A stretch of 58,127 nt of DNA from Clostridiales bacterium (GCA_030156665.1 JASGMB010000012.1:1-58127), one strand, 5' to 3'; counted from the stretch's first letter, positions 9,144 through 19,228 are shown. Numbers and translations: made by a program. The notes: a model not told the origin generated them from the letters alone.

Positions 9144-10082
9144 ATGAACAAAATAAGAACGTATATAATACTACTATGTTTGATTGTAATTACAGGATAT
9201 ATGGCAAAACAATCGATACCTGATATTATTGCTACATATTCCAGTGCCCAAAACGATGAAGTAACAATGAAGAGAAATCTTTTATGCTTGATGATGGCTT
9301 ATCCCCAACATATCGTCAAAGTAGAACGAGAGGGAAACGCCAGCGTATATGTGGTAATGAAATCAGGAAAACGTATTCTTTACGATGACAAAAAGGTAAA
9401 GAGCACTGGAGAAAAGCTAGCAAATCCAGATTTACAAGATATGATGGAACAAATTTATCCACTATCAGGCAGTATAAGTTTGATGGCCGAAGATTTTAAC
9501 CCCGGGCGTGTCAGAGTATACTCCTTATTAAAAGAAGTTTACGGGGGATCAAAAGAACAGGTACAGTTAAATCTTGTATCTGTCAAAGTTGGTTATAAAA
9601 ACTATCCTTTTAATCGTAACAATGGGGCGGCTGATGCTTTACGTGCAGTGATGCAAGAACTTGTACCGTTGGCTGAAGGACGGCAGGATATCCGTTCTTG
9701 TGTATTTCCAGCGAGCGGTACTTTTAATTATCGTTTCATTGCAGGTACTAATCGGTTAAGCCCTCACGCTTTTGGAACTGCCATTGACCTTGCAAGAGAT
9801 AGAAGAGATTACTGGAAATGGGCCTCACGAGAGGAGGGGGAGAAGAGGTTAAATACCTATCCGAGAGAGATTGTTGAAATTTTTGAAAGGAATAACTTCA
9901 TTTGGGGCGGCAAATGGGGATATTTTGACATCTTGCACTTTGAGTATCGACCGGAGCTGGTTTTGAAGTCTCGATACTTTTCAAATAAACCTCATTTTGA
10001 AAAACCATGGTATGATGGAGTGTCTTTTGAGGATGATAACGTAAAAAGTTATATTCAGCTCATTGATGACGCATTAAAATAG
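9144..10082 (+). CDS. M15-family D-alanyl-D-alanine carboxypeptidase-like protein (VanY type)
   Basis: A 312-residue exported peptidase. A signal/anchor helix (about residues 5-22) precedes an extracytoplasmic region whose C-terminal half has the zinc motifs of the M15 family: SPHAFGTAIDLA (SxHxxGxAxD) and, further on, ILHFEYRPE, giving the last zinc ligand and catalytic glutamate. It probably trims peptidoglycan stem peptides. The ATG at 9144 is preferred because GAAAGGA precedes it at usable distance; in-frame ATGs at 9114 and 9132 are alternatives. Intergenic regions on both sides suggest it is transcribed alone, possibly from the repeat B promoter. Confidence 0.88.
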   Translation: MNKIRTYIILLCLIVITGYMAKQSIPDIIATYSSAQNDEVTMKRNLLCLMMAYPQHIVKVEREGNASVYVVMKSGKRILYDDKKVKSTGEKLANPDLQDMMEQIYPLSGSISLMAEDFNPGRVRVYSLLKEVYGGSKEQVQLNLVSVKVGYKNYPFNRNNGAADALRAVMQELVPLAEGRQDIRSCVFPASGTFNYRFIAGTNRLSPHAFGTAIDLARDRRDYWKWASREEGEKRLNTYPREIVEIFERNNFIWGGKWGYFDILHFEYRPELVLKSRYFSNKPHFEKPWYDGVSFEDDNVKSYIQLIDDALK

Positions 10083-10126
10083 AGGATAGTGCAGAATAAT
10101 GGACAAAAATAGCAGGATTGTGATAG

Positions 10127-10152
10127 AGGCCGGTTTATTCCGGTCTTTTGCA
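10127..10152 (+). terminator. short intrinsic terminator after the VanY-like gene
   Basis: AGGCCGG and CCGGTCTTTT form a stem with a TTTATT loop, followed by a T-run. Confidence 0.6.
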
Positions 10153-10276
10153 CCAAAAAACTACTTTATACTTTAAATAGAAGATACGTAAGTTGCGCCT
10201 GTAAAACTATTGATTTTTTGTATACAAGTAGTACAATAATATATAGAGATATACATAATATTAGAGGTGTAGTAGA

Positions 10277-11848
10277 ATGAAAGACTGTGAAACCACACGA
10301 ATGTTGCACTATAGGCAGCATGCAAAATTGATTGTATTAGCAGAAGGTATTTTGGTAGGGGGGTTTGCAGGACTAGTGACGGTATTTTACCGTCATATTT
10401 TACAGGCAGCAGAAGAATGGCGTACAAGCATATATAGTTATTTAAAACAAGGAGATATTTTGTTAATATTTTTATGGTTTTCATTTCTAGTTTTGAACGC
10501 AATTATTCTGGGAAAGCTTGTACTAAATATTCCGATGATTAAAGGAAGTGGTATTCCTCAGGTAAAGGGTGCTTTGATCCATCAATTTACCATGAATTGG
10601 TGGAAAGAATTAATTTCAAAATTTTTTGGTGGCGTGTTGGCACTTGGTATGGGTTTTTCTTTGGGAAGAGAAGGCCCTTCAGTTCAAATGGGTGCTGAAG
10701 TAGGATTAGGCATAGGACGTATTTTAAAGCGTTCCAATTTAGACAAAAAATATTTACTTACCGCTGGTGCCAGTGCAGGACTATCTGCTGCTTTTAATGC
10801 TCCATTGGCAGGAGTTATTTTTGCGCTGGAAGAGCTACACAAAAATTTTTCACCCTTATTATTAACCTGTGTTATGAGTGCATCTTTAACAGCTAATTTT
10901 ATTAGTTCTCATTTTTTTGGTATAGAACCTGCTTTTGATTTTCACAATGCAGCAATATTCCCGTTGGAGAACTATTGGGTATTAATTGGTTTAGGTATTA
11001 TAACAGGTATAACGGGAAAGATTTTTAATCAATACATTCTCAATAGTCAGCAGTGGTATCAGAATATATCAGAAAAATATGCTTTTTTTCGTCCTGTAAT
11101 TCCCGCCATTCTAGCAGGTATACTTGGGTTTGTATTGCCTGAAGTATTAGGTGGAGGACATAAGTTGGTTGAACATATGAGTATTACTCGTATGAGTGTA
11201 ATATTTTTAGTAATTATATTAGTAGTAAAGTTTATATTTACTATTATATGTTATGGTTCTGGTGTTCCAGGAGGTATTTTTTTACCCATGTTAGTGATTG
11301 GTGCTGTCATAGGGAAAATATATGGTATTTTTTTTGTAGAGTTCTTGGGAATGAATGACGCTTATATTTTAAATTTTATGATTTTAGCCATGGCTGCTTA
11401 TTTTACGGCTGTAACAAGAGCTCCTATTACAGGAAGTATATTAATTACCGAAATGACAGGCTCATTTTCACACTTATTAGCTTTAATCTTAGTATCTATG
11501 GTAGCATTTGTAGTAACTGATATATTAGCTTCAAAAGCGATTTATGATGCTTTGTTGGAGAATTTGATACACGCTATGCGCAAACAACGTTTTATTGGAG
11601 AACGAGGTAAAAAAATATTACTGGAGATCCCTGTATCCATAGGTTCTGCCTTAGAAAATCAGCCTATTAGAGATGTGGAGTGGCCTGAGAATTGCCTCAT
11701 TGTTGGTTTGATTAGAGGAGAAACAGAGATTATTCCGAACGGTGATACTGTGATGTATGCGGGTGATTTGTTACTGGTGCTTACAGACGAATATCGGGTG
11801 TTAGATGTGAAGCCTAATTTATTGGGTATGGGAGCAGAAGCACTCTAG
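10277..11848 (+). CDS. ClC-family chloride channel/transporter with C-terminal TrkA-C domain
   Basis: A 523-residue integral membrane protein with the anion selectivity motifs of ClC proteins: GSGIPQVKG (about residue 90), GREGPSVQMG (about residue 133) and GSGVPGGIF (about residue 333). The glutamate in GREGP is the gating glutamate, so proton-coupled exchange is possible. The last 75 residues resemble a TrkA-C regulatory domain. It likely moves chloride or fluoride across the membrane. The ATG follows GAGGTG. It is followed by the T-box of ileS and is not in an obvious operon. Confidence 0.93.
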   Translation: MKDCETTRMLHYRQHAKLIVLAEGILVGGFAGLVTVFYRHILQAAEEWRTSIYSYLKQGDILLIFLWFSFLVLNAIILGKLVLNIPMIKGSGIPQVKGALIHQFTMNWWKELISKFFGGVLALGMGFSLGREGPSVQMGAEVGLGIGRILKRSNLDKKYLLTAGASAGLSAAFNAPLAGVIFALEELHKNFSPLLLTCVMSASLTANFISSHFFGIEPAFDFHNAAIFPLENYWVLIGLGIITGITGKIFNQYILNSQQWYQNISEKYAFFRPVIPAILAGILGFVLPEVLGGGHKLVEHMSITRMSVIFLVIILVVKFIFTIICYGSGVPGGIFLPMLVIGAVIGKIYGIFFVEFLGMNDAYILNFMILAMAAYFTAVTRAPITGSILITEMTGSFSHLLALILVSMVAFVVTDILASKAIYDALLENLIHAMRKQRFIGERGKKILLEIPVSIGSALENQPIRDVEWPENCLIVGLIRGETEIIPNGDTVMYAGDLLLVLTDEYRVLDVKPNLLGMGAEAL

Positions 11849-11989
11849 CTGAGCAGACATTGAAGAAGAAAAGTTGCAAAAAGCAAGAAATGTGTATTCG
11901 ACCGAAACACAATTTTTCATAAAAAGTCTTTACAAATTCGATGTTTTGTTTTAAAATACTTTTTAATAGAAAATTTAGAATCATATTGC

Positions 11990-12252
11990 TTTATAAATGC
12001 GAGGAAAGAGAAGAGTAGGTATTTTTGGAAGGTTCAGCGAGTTGGGGATGGTGCAAGCCCAATCCGATGCAGAAAATACTGAAGATCACTCTGGAGCAGC
12101 AGGCCGAATGATAGTAGGCTGTGACGTAATCCCGACGTTATATGGGAAGCATATGCATAAGTTCGTATGTGATGAGATGGACACATGATGTGTCAAATCA
12201 GGTGGTACCGCGGAAATACCCTTTCGTCCTGTCATGGATGAAAGGTTTTTTT
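11990..12252 (+). ncRNA. T-box riboswitch, isoleucine type, with terminator
   Basis: The T-box AGGTGGTACCGCGG is at 12200-12213, directly before a terminator formed by CCTTTCGTCC and GGATGAAAGG with a run of T (12219-12252). Stem I upstream contains the AG-bulge and distal-loop elements and a specifier bulge in which ATC (about 12085-12087) precedes ACTCTGGAGC. ATC matches isoleucine and the downstream gene ileS. Uncharged tRNA-Ile pairing with the T-box would form the antiterminator. A 63-codon frame across this region is incidental. Confidence 0.95.
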
Positions 12253-12333
12253 GTTGTATAAAATAGTATAGCTTTTGTTAAAAATGTTATCATTACAAAT
12301 AATTCATAAATTACAAGAAATGGAGGTATTTGC

Positions 12334-15300
12334 ATGTACGAAAAAGTATCGACCAATCTAAATTTTGTGGATAGGGAAATGGAAGTATTAAAATATTGGA
12401 AAGAACATGATATTTTTGAAAAAAGTATAATAATGAGAGAAGGTGCACCGACTTTTACTTTTTATGACGGCCCCCCTACTGCGAACGGAAAACCTCATAT
12501 CGGACATATTTTAACTCGTGTTATGAAAGATATTATCCCGAGATATAAAACAATGAAAGGATATAAGGTGCTCCGTAAAGCTGGATGGGATACGCATGGA
12601 CTGCCGGTAGAATTGGAAGTAGAAAAGCATCTTGGCATTGACGGCAAACCGGAAATAGAAAAATACGGAGTAGAACCTTTTATTAAGGAATGTAAAAATA
12701 GTGTATGGAAATATCAAAAAGAATGGGAAAAGATGAGTGACCGTGTAGGATTTTGGGTAGATATGGATGATCCTTATATCACCTATGACAATAACTATAT
12801 TGAATCTGTATGGTGGGCATTAAAACAAATATGGGATAAAGGTTTACTCTATAAGGGACATAAAATTGTACCCTATTGCCCACGCTGTGGAACTTCTTTA
12901 TCTAGCCATGAAGTTGCACAAGGATATAAAGATGTAAAAGAGGCATCCATATATGTTAAGTTCCAGGTGAAAGGGGAAAAACAGGTATATTTGATGGCCT
13001 GGACCACTACGCCGTGGACATTGCCTTCCAATGTGGCACTAACGGTCAATCCAAGTGAAACTTATATTAAAGCGAAATGTGCAGATGAAGTATATATTCT
13101 GGCCGAAGCATTGGCATCTTCAGTATTAAATGAAGAATTCGAAGTATTAGAACGAATGCAAGGGAAAGATTTGGTAGGTATGGAATATGAACCGCTTTTC
13201 GACTTTGTGAAGCCCGATAAAAAAGCGTATTATGTGGTAGCGGATAATTTCGTAACTTTGACTGACGGTACAGGTATTGTGCACACTGCTCCTGCTTTTG
13301 GAGAAGATGACGCGAAAGTAGGAAGTGAATACGACCTTCCTTTTGTGCAATTGGTGAATGAACAGGGTGAATTTGTAGAAAGTGTAACACCGTGGAAAGG
13401 TGTTTTTGTGAAAGATGCAGATCCAATGATTATAGAAAATTTGGATGGAAGGAATCTTTTATACAAAGCAGTGGACTATGAGCACTCCTATCCGTTTTGT
13501 TGGAGATGTGATACACCTTTATTGTATTATGCTCGCGACACATGGTTTATTAAGATGACAGCTGTAAAAGAAAATCTGCTAAAAAACAATAATAAAATCA
13601 ACTGGTTGCCTGATAACATTCGTGAGGGACGTTTCGGAAACTTTTTGGAAAATGTCATTGACTGGGGACTGAGCCGTGAAAGATATTGGGGAACCCCACT
13701 ACCTATCTGGGAGTGCGAATGCGGACACCGCCATGTTGTAGGAAGTATTGCCGAATTAAAGGAAATGGGACAAAATGTTCCAGAAGATATCGAATTACAC
13801 AAACCATATATTGATAACGTATATCTAAATTGTCCTGAGTGTAAAACCGGTACCATGAAAAGGGTAAGTGAAGTAATTGACTGCTGGTTTGATTCTGGTT
13901 CCATGCCTTTCGCACAATGGCATTATCCGTTTGAAAATAAGGAAATTTTTGATGAGAACTTCCCGGCAGATTTTATCAGTGAGGCAATAGACCAGACGAG
14001 AGGTTGGTTCTATACTTTACTTGCAATATCTACGCTTTTATTTGACGAGCCGCCTTATAAAAATGTTATTGTACTGGGACATGTACAGGACAAAGACGGA
14101 CAAAAAATGAGTAAGCACAAAGGAAATGTAGTAGACCCTTGGGATATACTTGATAAACAAGGAGCAGATGCAGTTCGCTGGTACTTCTACACAAGCAGTG
14201 CACCATGGCTGCCAAGCCGTTTCTATGAAGAAGCAGTAAATGAAGGGCAAAGAAAATTCATGGGAACTTTGTGGAACACCTATGCATTCTTTGTACTGTA
14301 TGCAAATATTGATAAATTTGATCCCAAAAATTATACATTGGAACATGATAAATTACAGGTAATTGACAAATGGATTTTATCCCGATTACATTCATTAATT
14401 GCCATGGTAGAAAAAAATCTGGACAACTACCGTATTACCGAGCCTGCAAGAGCAATTCAGGAATTTGTAGACGATTTGAGCAACTGGTATGTAAGAAGGA
14501 GTAGAGAACGTTTCTGGCAGGAAGAAATGAATCAGGATAAAATCAATGCATACATGACCCTTTATACCGTGCTTGAAACGCTGTCAAAGCTGATTGCACC
14601 TTTTGTACCTTTTATGGCAGAAGAAATCTATAGAAACCTTGTGAAAAAAGTAGATAACAATGCTCCGGAAAGTGTACATTTATGCAGTTATCCACAAGTG
14701 GATGAGAAATTTATTGATAAAAAATTGGAAGAAAACATGGACTTTGTACTTAAGCTGGTAGTACAGGGACGTGCCTGCCGAAATAAGGCGAACATTAAGA
14801 ACCGTCAGCCTATCGGTAAAATGTATGTAAATGCAAAACAAGAGCTTCCAGAAATGTTCAAAGATCTTGTAGCCGATGAATTAAACGTTAAAGAAATTAT
14901 TTTCACTGATAATGTAAATGCTTTTACCACTTATAAGTTTAAACCACAGCTTAGAACGCTGGGTCCTAAATACGGGAAACTGGTTCCTAAAATTGCTGAG
15001 GCGCTTAATCATGTAGATGGTAATGAAGTAATGGCATTGTTCAAGAGAGGCGAAACGTTAACCTTAGATATAGAAGGGAATCAAGTAGAATTGGCAGAAC
15101 AGGATGTGCTCAGTGAATCGATTGATAAAGAAGGAATGGTGGCGGAAACCGATTATGGTATTACTGTTGTACTGGATACCAACCTCACCCCTGAGCTGAT
15201 TGAAGAAGGATTTGTACGTGAAATTATTAGCAAAATACAGACAATGCGCAAAGAAGCCGGTTTTGATATTCAGGATAACATTCACGTATATTACAGCAAT

Positions 15301-15453
15301 AATGTTAGAATCGCTGAAATTATGAAAAATAATGAAAAAGAAATCGGTAAGGAAGTATTGGCAAAAGCTATAACTGAAGGTGCTGCTGAAGGTTATACAA
15401 AAGAATGGAATGTAAATGGCGAAAAAGTAACGTTTACAGTAGTGAAAATGTAA
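12334..15453 (+). CDS. ileS: isoleucyl-tRNA synthetase
   Basis: A 1039-residue class I synthetase that charges tRNA-Ile. The HIGH motif is at residues 55-58 (in GKPHIGHIL) and KMSKH at 591-595. An editing CP1 domain lies between them, with WTTTPWTLPSN and GTGIVHTAPAFGEDD. The pattern and length fit the long eukaryote-like type 2 IleS rather than the 930-residue bacterial type 1, the group often associated with mupirocin tolerance. The C-terminal anticodon-binding region is complete. The ATG follows TGGAGG. Expression is controlled by the upstream isoleucine T-box. Confidence 0.97.
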   Translation: MYEKVSTNLNFVDREMEVLKYWKEHDIFEKSIIMREGAPTFTFYDGPPTANGKPHIGHILTRVMKDIIPRYKTMKGYKVLRKAGWDTHGLPVELEVEKHLGIDGKPEIEKYGVEPFIKECKNSVWKYQKEWEKMSDRVGFWVDMDDPYITYDNNYIESVWWALKQIWDKGLLYKGHKIVPYCPRCGTSLSSHEVAQGYKDVKEASIYVKFQVKGEKQVYLMAWTTTPWTLPSNVALTVNPSETYIKAKCADEVYILAEALASSVLNEEFEVLERMQGKDLVGMEYEPLFDFVKPDKKAYYVVADNFVTLTDGTGIVHTAPAFGEDDAKVGSEYDLPFVQLVNEQGEFVESVTPWKGVFVKDADPMIIENLDGRNLLYKAVDYEHSYPFCWRCDTPLLYYARDTWFIKMTAVKENLLKNNNKINWLPDNIREGRFGNFLENVIDWGLSRERYWGTPLPIWECECGHRHVVGSIAELKEMGQNVPEDIELHKPYIDNVYLNCPECKTGTMKRVSEVIDCWFDSGSMPFAQWHYPFENKEIFDENFPADFISEAIDQTRGWFYTLLAISTLLFDEPPYKNVIVLGHVQDKDGQKMSKHKGNVVDPWDILDKQGADAVRWYFYTSSAPWLPSRFYEEAVNEGQRKFMGTLWNTYAFFVLYANIDKFDPKNYTLEHDKLQVIDKWILSRLHSLIAMVEKNLDNYRITEPARAIQEFVDDLSNWYVRRSRERFWQEEMNQDKINAYMTLYTVLETLSKLIAPFVPFMAEEIYRNLVKKVDNNAPESVHLCSYPQVDEKFIDKKLEENMDFVLKLVVQGRACRNKANIKNRQPIGKMYVNAKQELPEMFKDLVADELNVKEIIFTDNVNAFTTYKFKPQLRTLGPKYGKLVPKIAEALNHVDGNEVMALFKRGETLTLDIEGNQVELAEQDVLSESIDKEGMVAETDYGITVVLDTNLTPELIEEGFVREIISKIQTMRKEAGFDIQDNIHVYYSNNVRIAEIMKNNEKEIGKEVLAKAITEGAAEGYTKEWNVNGEKVTFTVVKM

Positions 15454-15459
15454 ATAAAT

Positions 15460-15502
15460 TAAGAGGTTCATAGATTATATGAGCCTCTTATTTTGTTTTT
15501 TA
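15460..15502 (+). terminator. intrinsic terminator of ileS
   Basis: AAGAGGTTCATA and TATGAGCCTCTT form the stem, followed by ATTTTGTTTTT. Confidence 0.85.
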
Positions 15503-15673
15503 TATGTTAAGTGTATAATCAATGCTTTTGATGTGATATATCCATTTATTATATTCCTTATTATACCATTAAAGTATAAAATTGCTTATGATAAATAATC
15601 GTTGTATGGGAATAGTAATTTTAACTGATGAGATATTATAACAGTGGTCAAAGGACGGTGAAAAGAAAAGCCT

Positions 15674-16255
15674 ATGGAATTATCACCCAGATTATATCAT
15701 TGGTTTGTACGCCCTAGATGGTTTACAAGAACATATATGTATAGTCTTATTACAAATAATATTGATTATCATAACAAAATGGTGTTGGATTTTGGCTGCG
15801 GCATTGGTTCAATTTGTTCCCTTTTTCAACCATCGAACTATTTAGGATTAGACTGTGATTCCAGCAGAATAAGCTATGCGCAATATTCCTATCCTGATTA
15901 CCGTTTTGATGTATTACGGGAAAGCTGTTTGCCAATTTGAGAAAATTTGGTTGATTATATTTTAATTATATCTGTTTTACACCATATTCCATCAAAAGAA
16001 TTGTATGGTTACATAGAAGAGTTTCGTAGGGTACTAAAGCCTAATGGAAAAATTTTTATTATTGAACCTTGTTTTTTTGAAAATACCCATTTTAGCAATA
16101 AGTGCATGAATTTTTTTGATAAAGGTAAGTATATTAGAAATGAGGATGGATATTTGGAGCTATTCAATAAGCATTATTATAAAATTGAGGTATTAAAAAA
16201 GTTCAAGCAGCTGTTTTTTTATAACAAACTCTTTTTTACAGCAGTGCCATATTAA
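15674..16255 (+). pseudogene. class I SAM-dependent methyltransferase with in-frame TGA
   Basis: One reading frame encodes a complete class I methyltransferase: motif I VLDFGCGIG, acidic YLGLDCD, then DYILIISVLHHIP and RVLKPNGKIFIIEP. It is interrupted by TGA at 15938-15940, between SCLPI and ENLVDYI. The frame is identical on both sides, so this is a point change rather than a frameshift. The genome decodes UGA as selenocysteine, but this position is a variable loop before motif III where no catalytic Cys is expected, and no GC-rich hairpin follows. A nonsense mutation is most likely. The substrate is unknown. Confidence 0.75.
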
Positions 16256-16609
16256 AAGAAATAAATAAAAGTAGAGTAAAAGATTTGGTTTGCTCTACTT
16301 TTATTAGAATAATATCATGTCTTATCATCATTCACGCGTGATTATTCAATGTCGAATTCATATCTTATTTGCTCTTTCCAAAGTCCAAAGTAGAAGATAA
16401 AACATTTTTAATGAAGCCTTTTTTGAAACGGATTTAACGAAAAATATAAAATACTGCTTATAGTGAGCGAAGTCTAAAAATAAATATTTCATTAATCTTA
16501 ACTTCGCGAACTTCATCGATAACCACATTAATTTATTTTAAATTTAAATATTGGTTATCGATATATCGCAAAATAAATAATAAAATTATTAAATATTTTA
16601 TGAAATGTA
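16256..16609. other. gene-free stretch with a terminator and a partial family F repeat
   Basis: An intrinsic terminator lies at 16267-16304 (AAAAGTAGAG and CTCTACTTTT). Further on are an inverted pair GCGAAGT (16459-16465) and ACTTCGC (16501-16507), then the right-hand hairpin of repeat family F at 16511-16568. No coding frame is visible. Confidence 0.7.
16511..16568 (+). repeat. dispersed repeat, family F, partial copy
   Basis: CATCGATAACCACATTAATT and its partner TTGGTTATCGATA form a hairpin identical in layout to the right half of the copies at 4169-4268 and 20709-20808. The left hairpin is replaced by a different inverted repeat. Confidence 0.75.
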
Positions 16610-16677
16610 TTGACAACGGAAATATATAGAAATAAAATGATATTAATAAACTGATAATAACAATATATTAATATCAT
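16610..16677 (+). promoter_or_regulatory. promoter with overlapping inverted-repeat operator (nrtR-pncB)
   Basis: TTGACA at 16610-16615, a 17-nt spacer and TAAAAT at 16633-16638 make a strong vegetative promoter. ATGATATTAATA (16637-16648) and its exact complement TATTAATATCAT (16666-16677) straddle the expected start point, as an operator would. Autoregulation by the adjacent NrtR-type repressor is the simplest reading. Confidence 0.65.
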
Positions 16678-16707
16678 CGATTTGTACTCGTTTAATGGGG
16701 GATAACG

Positions 16708-17539
16708 ATGGAGAATAAAGTAAAAAAAAACAAACAGGGATTGACTGAACAGGAATTTTTATCTGCTTACGATGCAAGTAAATACGAAAGATCGTCTGTC
16801 ACCGTTGATATGTTGATATTTACAGTATCAGATGGAGAAAAAGAAAACTATCGGAAACTTCCTGAGAAAGTTTTAAAAATATTGATGGTAAAAAGGGGTG
16901 ACCATCCTTACATTGGACAGTGGGCTCTGCCGGGAGGTTTTGTAGGGATAAATGAAAGCATAGATGAAGCTGCAATGTACAAGAGTCATTAGCTGCTCTT
17001 ACCTGTCTCTGGTAAACAGTAAATCTCTCAATATAAAAGCCGGTGATGATGCAGATGATGCCAAATGGTTTACTGTCAAAAGCAAGTTGTTTCAAGAACA
17101 AAAAACCGTTACCGAAAAGGGGTATATTTTTAAGAAATTAGTAAAACTTCATCTTTTTAATAAGGATGAATCCTTATCTGCTGTCGTGAAAATCGTTAAG
17201 ACTGTTGAAGGAAGAATTACCAGGGTAGAAAGAGAAATAGTTGAGTCAAACGGTATTGCTTTTGATCATGCTAAAATCATTGAATACGGTATTGAAAGGT
17301 TAAGGAGTAAAATAAGGTATACAGATATTGCATTTAACTTAATGCCTGAATTGTTTACATTAACGGAACTGCAGCAGGTTTATGAGGTTATTCTGGATAA
17401 AGAATTATTAAAGGCGAATTTTAGAAGAAAAATTGCGGATATGGTCATAGAGACCAATGAATTTAAAAAAGATGCCGGTCATAGGCCTTCAAAGCTCTAT
17501 AAATACAATCCGTTTGGTTTAAATAACGGGATATATTGA
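16708..17539 (+). pseudogene. nrtR: NrtR-type Nudix transcriptional repressor of NAD metabolism, frameshifted
   Basis: The first frame (16708-16992) gives the start of a Nudix domain up to PGGFVGINESIDEAAM. The second (from about 16970 to 17539) resumes at TRVISCSYLSLVNS and AGDDADDAKWF and carries the C-terminal winged helix typical of NrtR (SKIRYTDIAFNLMPELFTLTELQQVYE). About 28-30 residues, including most of the Nudix box, are missing between them and the frame changes, so about 85-95 nt appear lost. The adjacent nicotinate phosphoribosyltransferase is a classical NrtR target. ATG at 16708 follows TGGGGGAT. Confidence 0.85.
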
Positions 17540-17556
17540 AAGGGGAAACTTTTTAT

Positions 17557-19017
17557 ATGAAAAAAATCGATTGGGCAGAAAAAGTTAATTTAACAATGTT
17601 AACTGATTTTTATGAACTTAGTATGGCGAATGGTTACTTTCAAAATGGTTTAAAAGATAAAATTGCATACTTTGATATGTTCTTCAGAAGAGTGCCTGAT
17701 GATGGTGGATTTGCTATTATGGCTGGAGTGGAGCAGCTTATAACTTATATCGAGCACCTGAGATTTGAAGAAAAGGATATAGCATATTTAAGAAGTAAGA
17801 AAATTTTCAGCGAAGAATTTTTAGAATATTTAAAAACATTTAAATTCACCGGTGATATATGGGCAATACCTGAAGGGACCCCCATATTCCCTAATGAACC
17901 CATCATAACGGTTAGAGGACCAATTATTGAAGCGCAGTTTATAGAGACGATGGTTTTATTGACCATCAACCATCAGAGCTTAATTGCTACAAAAGCAAAT
18001 AGGATTGTAAGGGCGGCACAAGGCAGACCGGTAATGGAATTTGGTTCAAGACGTGCACAAGGATATAATGGCGCAATACTTGGTGCAAGAGCGGCCTTTA
18101 TAGGCGGTTGTACAGGAACTGCATGTACTATTGCAGATAGAGAATTTAATATTCCAGCCACCGGTACCATGGCACACAGCTGGATTCAACTATTTTCATC
18201 GGAATTGGATGCCTTTAAGGCTTATGCGAGAACTTATCCTGATAATTGCGTGTTATTAGTAGATACATATAATGTATTGAAATCCGGGATCCCTAATGCT
18301 ATAAAAGTATTTAATGAAGAAGTAGTTCCAAGAGGATTCAGGCCGAAAGGGATAAGGATTGACAGTGGAGATATTACCTATCTTTCCAAAGAAGCACGGA
18401 AAATGTTAGATGAAGCGGGATTTCCTGACTGTAAAATTATAGCATCTAATGCACTGGATGAATATATCATACGTGATATTTTAATACAGGGAGCCAAAGT
18501 TGACATGTTCGGTGTCGGAGAAAGGCTTATCACTTCTAAATCGGAGCCTGTTTTTGGTGGTGTATACAAACTAGCTGCTGTAGAAGAAAATGGGAGAATT
18601 GTGCCAAAAATTAAGTTGAGTGAAAATGTAAGTAAAATTACCAATCCCTATTTTAAGCAGGTATACCGATTATTTGAAAGAGATACCGGTAAAGCGATTG
18701 CTGATGTTTTGACACTTGCCGATGAAACAATAGATGATAATAAACCTTATGAAATATTTGATCCGGAACATACCTGGAAGAGAAAGACCATTACCAACTT
18801 CTATGCCAAAAAACTTCAGGTGAAAATTATTGAGAATGGTAAACGTATATATGACAGTCTGGATTTAGATGTAATCAGAAATTATTGTAAAGAACAGATT
18901 GATACATTGTGGGATGAGGTGTTGAGATTTGAAAATCCACATGAATATTATGTAGATTTATCACAGCCATTATGGGATATCAAAAATAAATTATTGAAGG
19001 AACATACCTTAAAATAG
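17557..19017 (+). CDS. pncB: nicotinate phosphoribosyltransferase
   Basis: A 486-residue enzyme converting nicotinate and PRPP to nicotinate mononucleotide in NAD salvage. It has the family start NLTMLTDFYELSMANGYF, the central EFGSRRAQG and FIGGCTGTAC region and the phosphate-binding GIRIDSGDITYLSKEAR. Length is normal. The ATG at 17557 follows AAAGGGGAA; an in-frame TTG at 17536 overlapping the nrtR stop is less likely. It is co-transcribed with the broken nrtR from the 16610 promoter and so may now be expressed without repression. Confidence 0.95.
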   Translation: MKKIDWAEKVNLTMLTDFYELSMANGYFQNGLKDKIAYFDMFFRRVPDDGGFAIMAGVEQLITYIEHLRFEEKDIAYLRSKKIFSEEFLEYLKTFKFTGDIWAIPEGTPIFPNEPIITVRGPIIEAQFIETMVLLTINHQSLIATKANRIVRAAQGRPVMEFGSRRAQGYNGAILGARAAFIGGCTGTACTIADREFNIPATGTMAHSWIQLFSSELDAFKAYARTYPDNCVLLVDTYNVLKSGIPNAIKVFNEEVVPRGFRPKGIRIDSGDITYLSKEARKMLDEAGFPDCKIIASNALDEYIIRDILIQGAKVDMFGVGERLITSKSEPVFGGVYKLAAVEENGRIVPKIKLSENVSKITNPYFKQVYRLFERDTGKAIADVLTLADETIDDNKPYEIFDPEHTWKRKTITNFYAKKLQVKIIENGKRIYDSLDLDVIRNYCKEQIDTLWDEVLRFENPHEYYVDLSQPLWDIKNKLLKEHTLK

Positions 19018-19082
19018 GCGATGTAGTCTAGCATGCTTTTAAGAAGTAAGAGTAATAAAGTTTAAATTTAAGAGTAGTCATT

Positions 19083-19120
19083 AAAAATCATACCCAGGGT
19101 TAACCCTGGGTATGATTTTT
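19083..19120. terminator. perfect 38-bp palindrome, bidirectional terminator
   Basis: AAAAATCATACCCAGGGTT is followed directly by its exact complement, ending in a T-run in both directions. It separates pncB from the convergent radical SAM gene. Repeat B follows 25 bp later. Confidence 0.8.
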
Positions 19121-19135
19121 GATTTGAAACTTTTA

Positions 19136-19180
19136 GCGACTAGAATAATATTTTGACTAGTACAACAAATTATCATAAGA
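19136..19180 (+). repeat. repeat B copy 2, promoter-like
   Basis: GCGACTAGAATAATATTTTG continuing into ACTAGTACAACA. TTGACT is followed after 17 nt by TAAGAT. It points into the 3' end of the opposing gene, so any transcript would be antisense. Confidence 0.5.
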
Positions 19181-19228
19181 TATATAAATAGTTCTCTATT
19201 AACGTACATATGAGAAAATAGGAAAATA

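Noticed and set aside
11997-12188. 63-codon open frame
   Set aside because: It lies within the isoleucine T-box leader; RNA motifs explain the sequence and the peptide has no family character.
15938-15940. Methyltransferase as a new selenoprotein
   Set aside because: The UGA is at a non-catalytic variable position and no SECIS-like GC stem follows within 40 nt. Kept only as a low-interest check.
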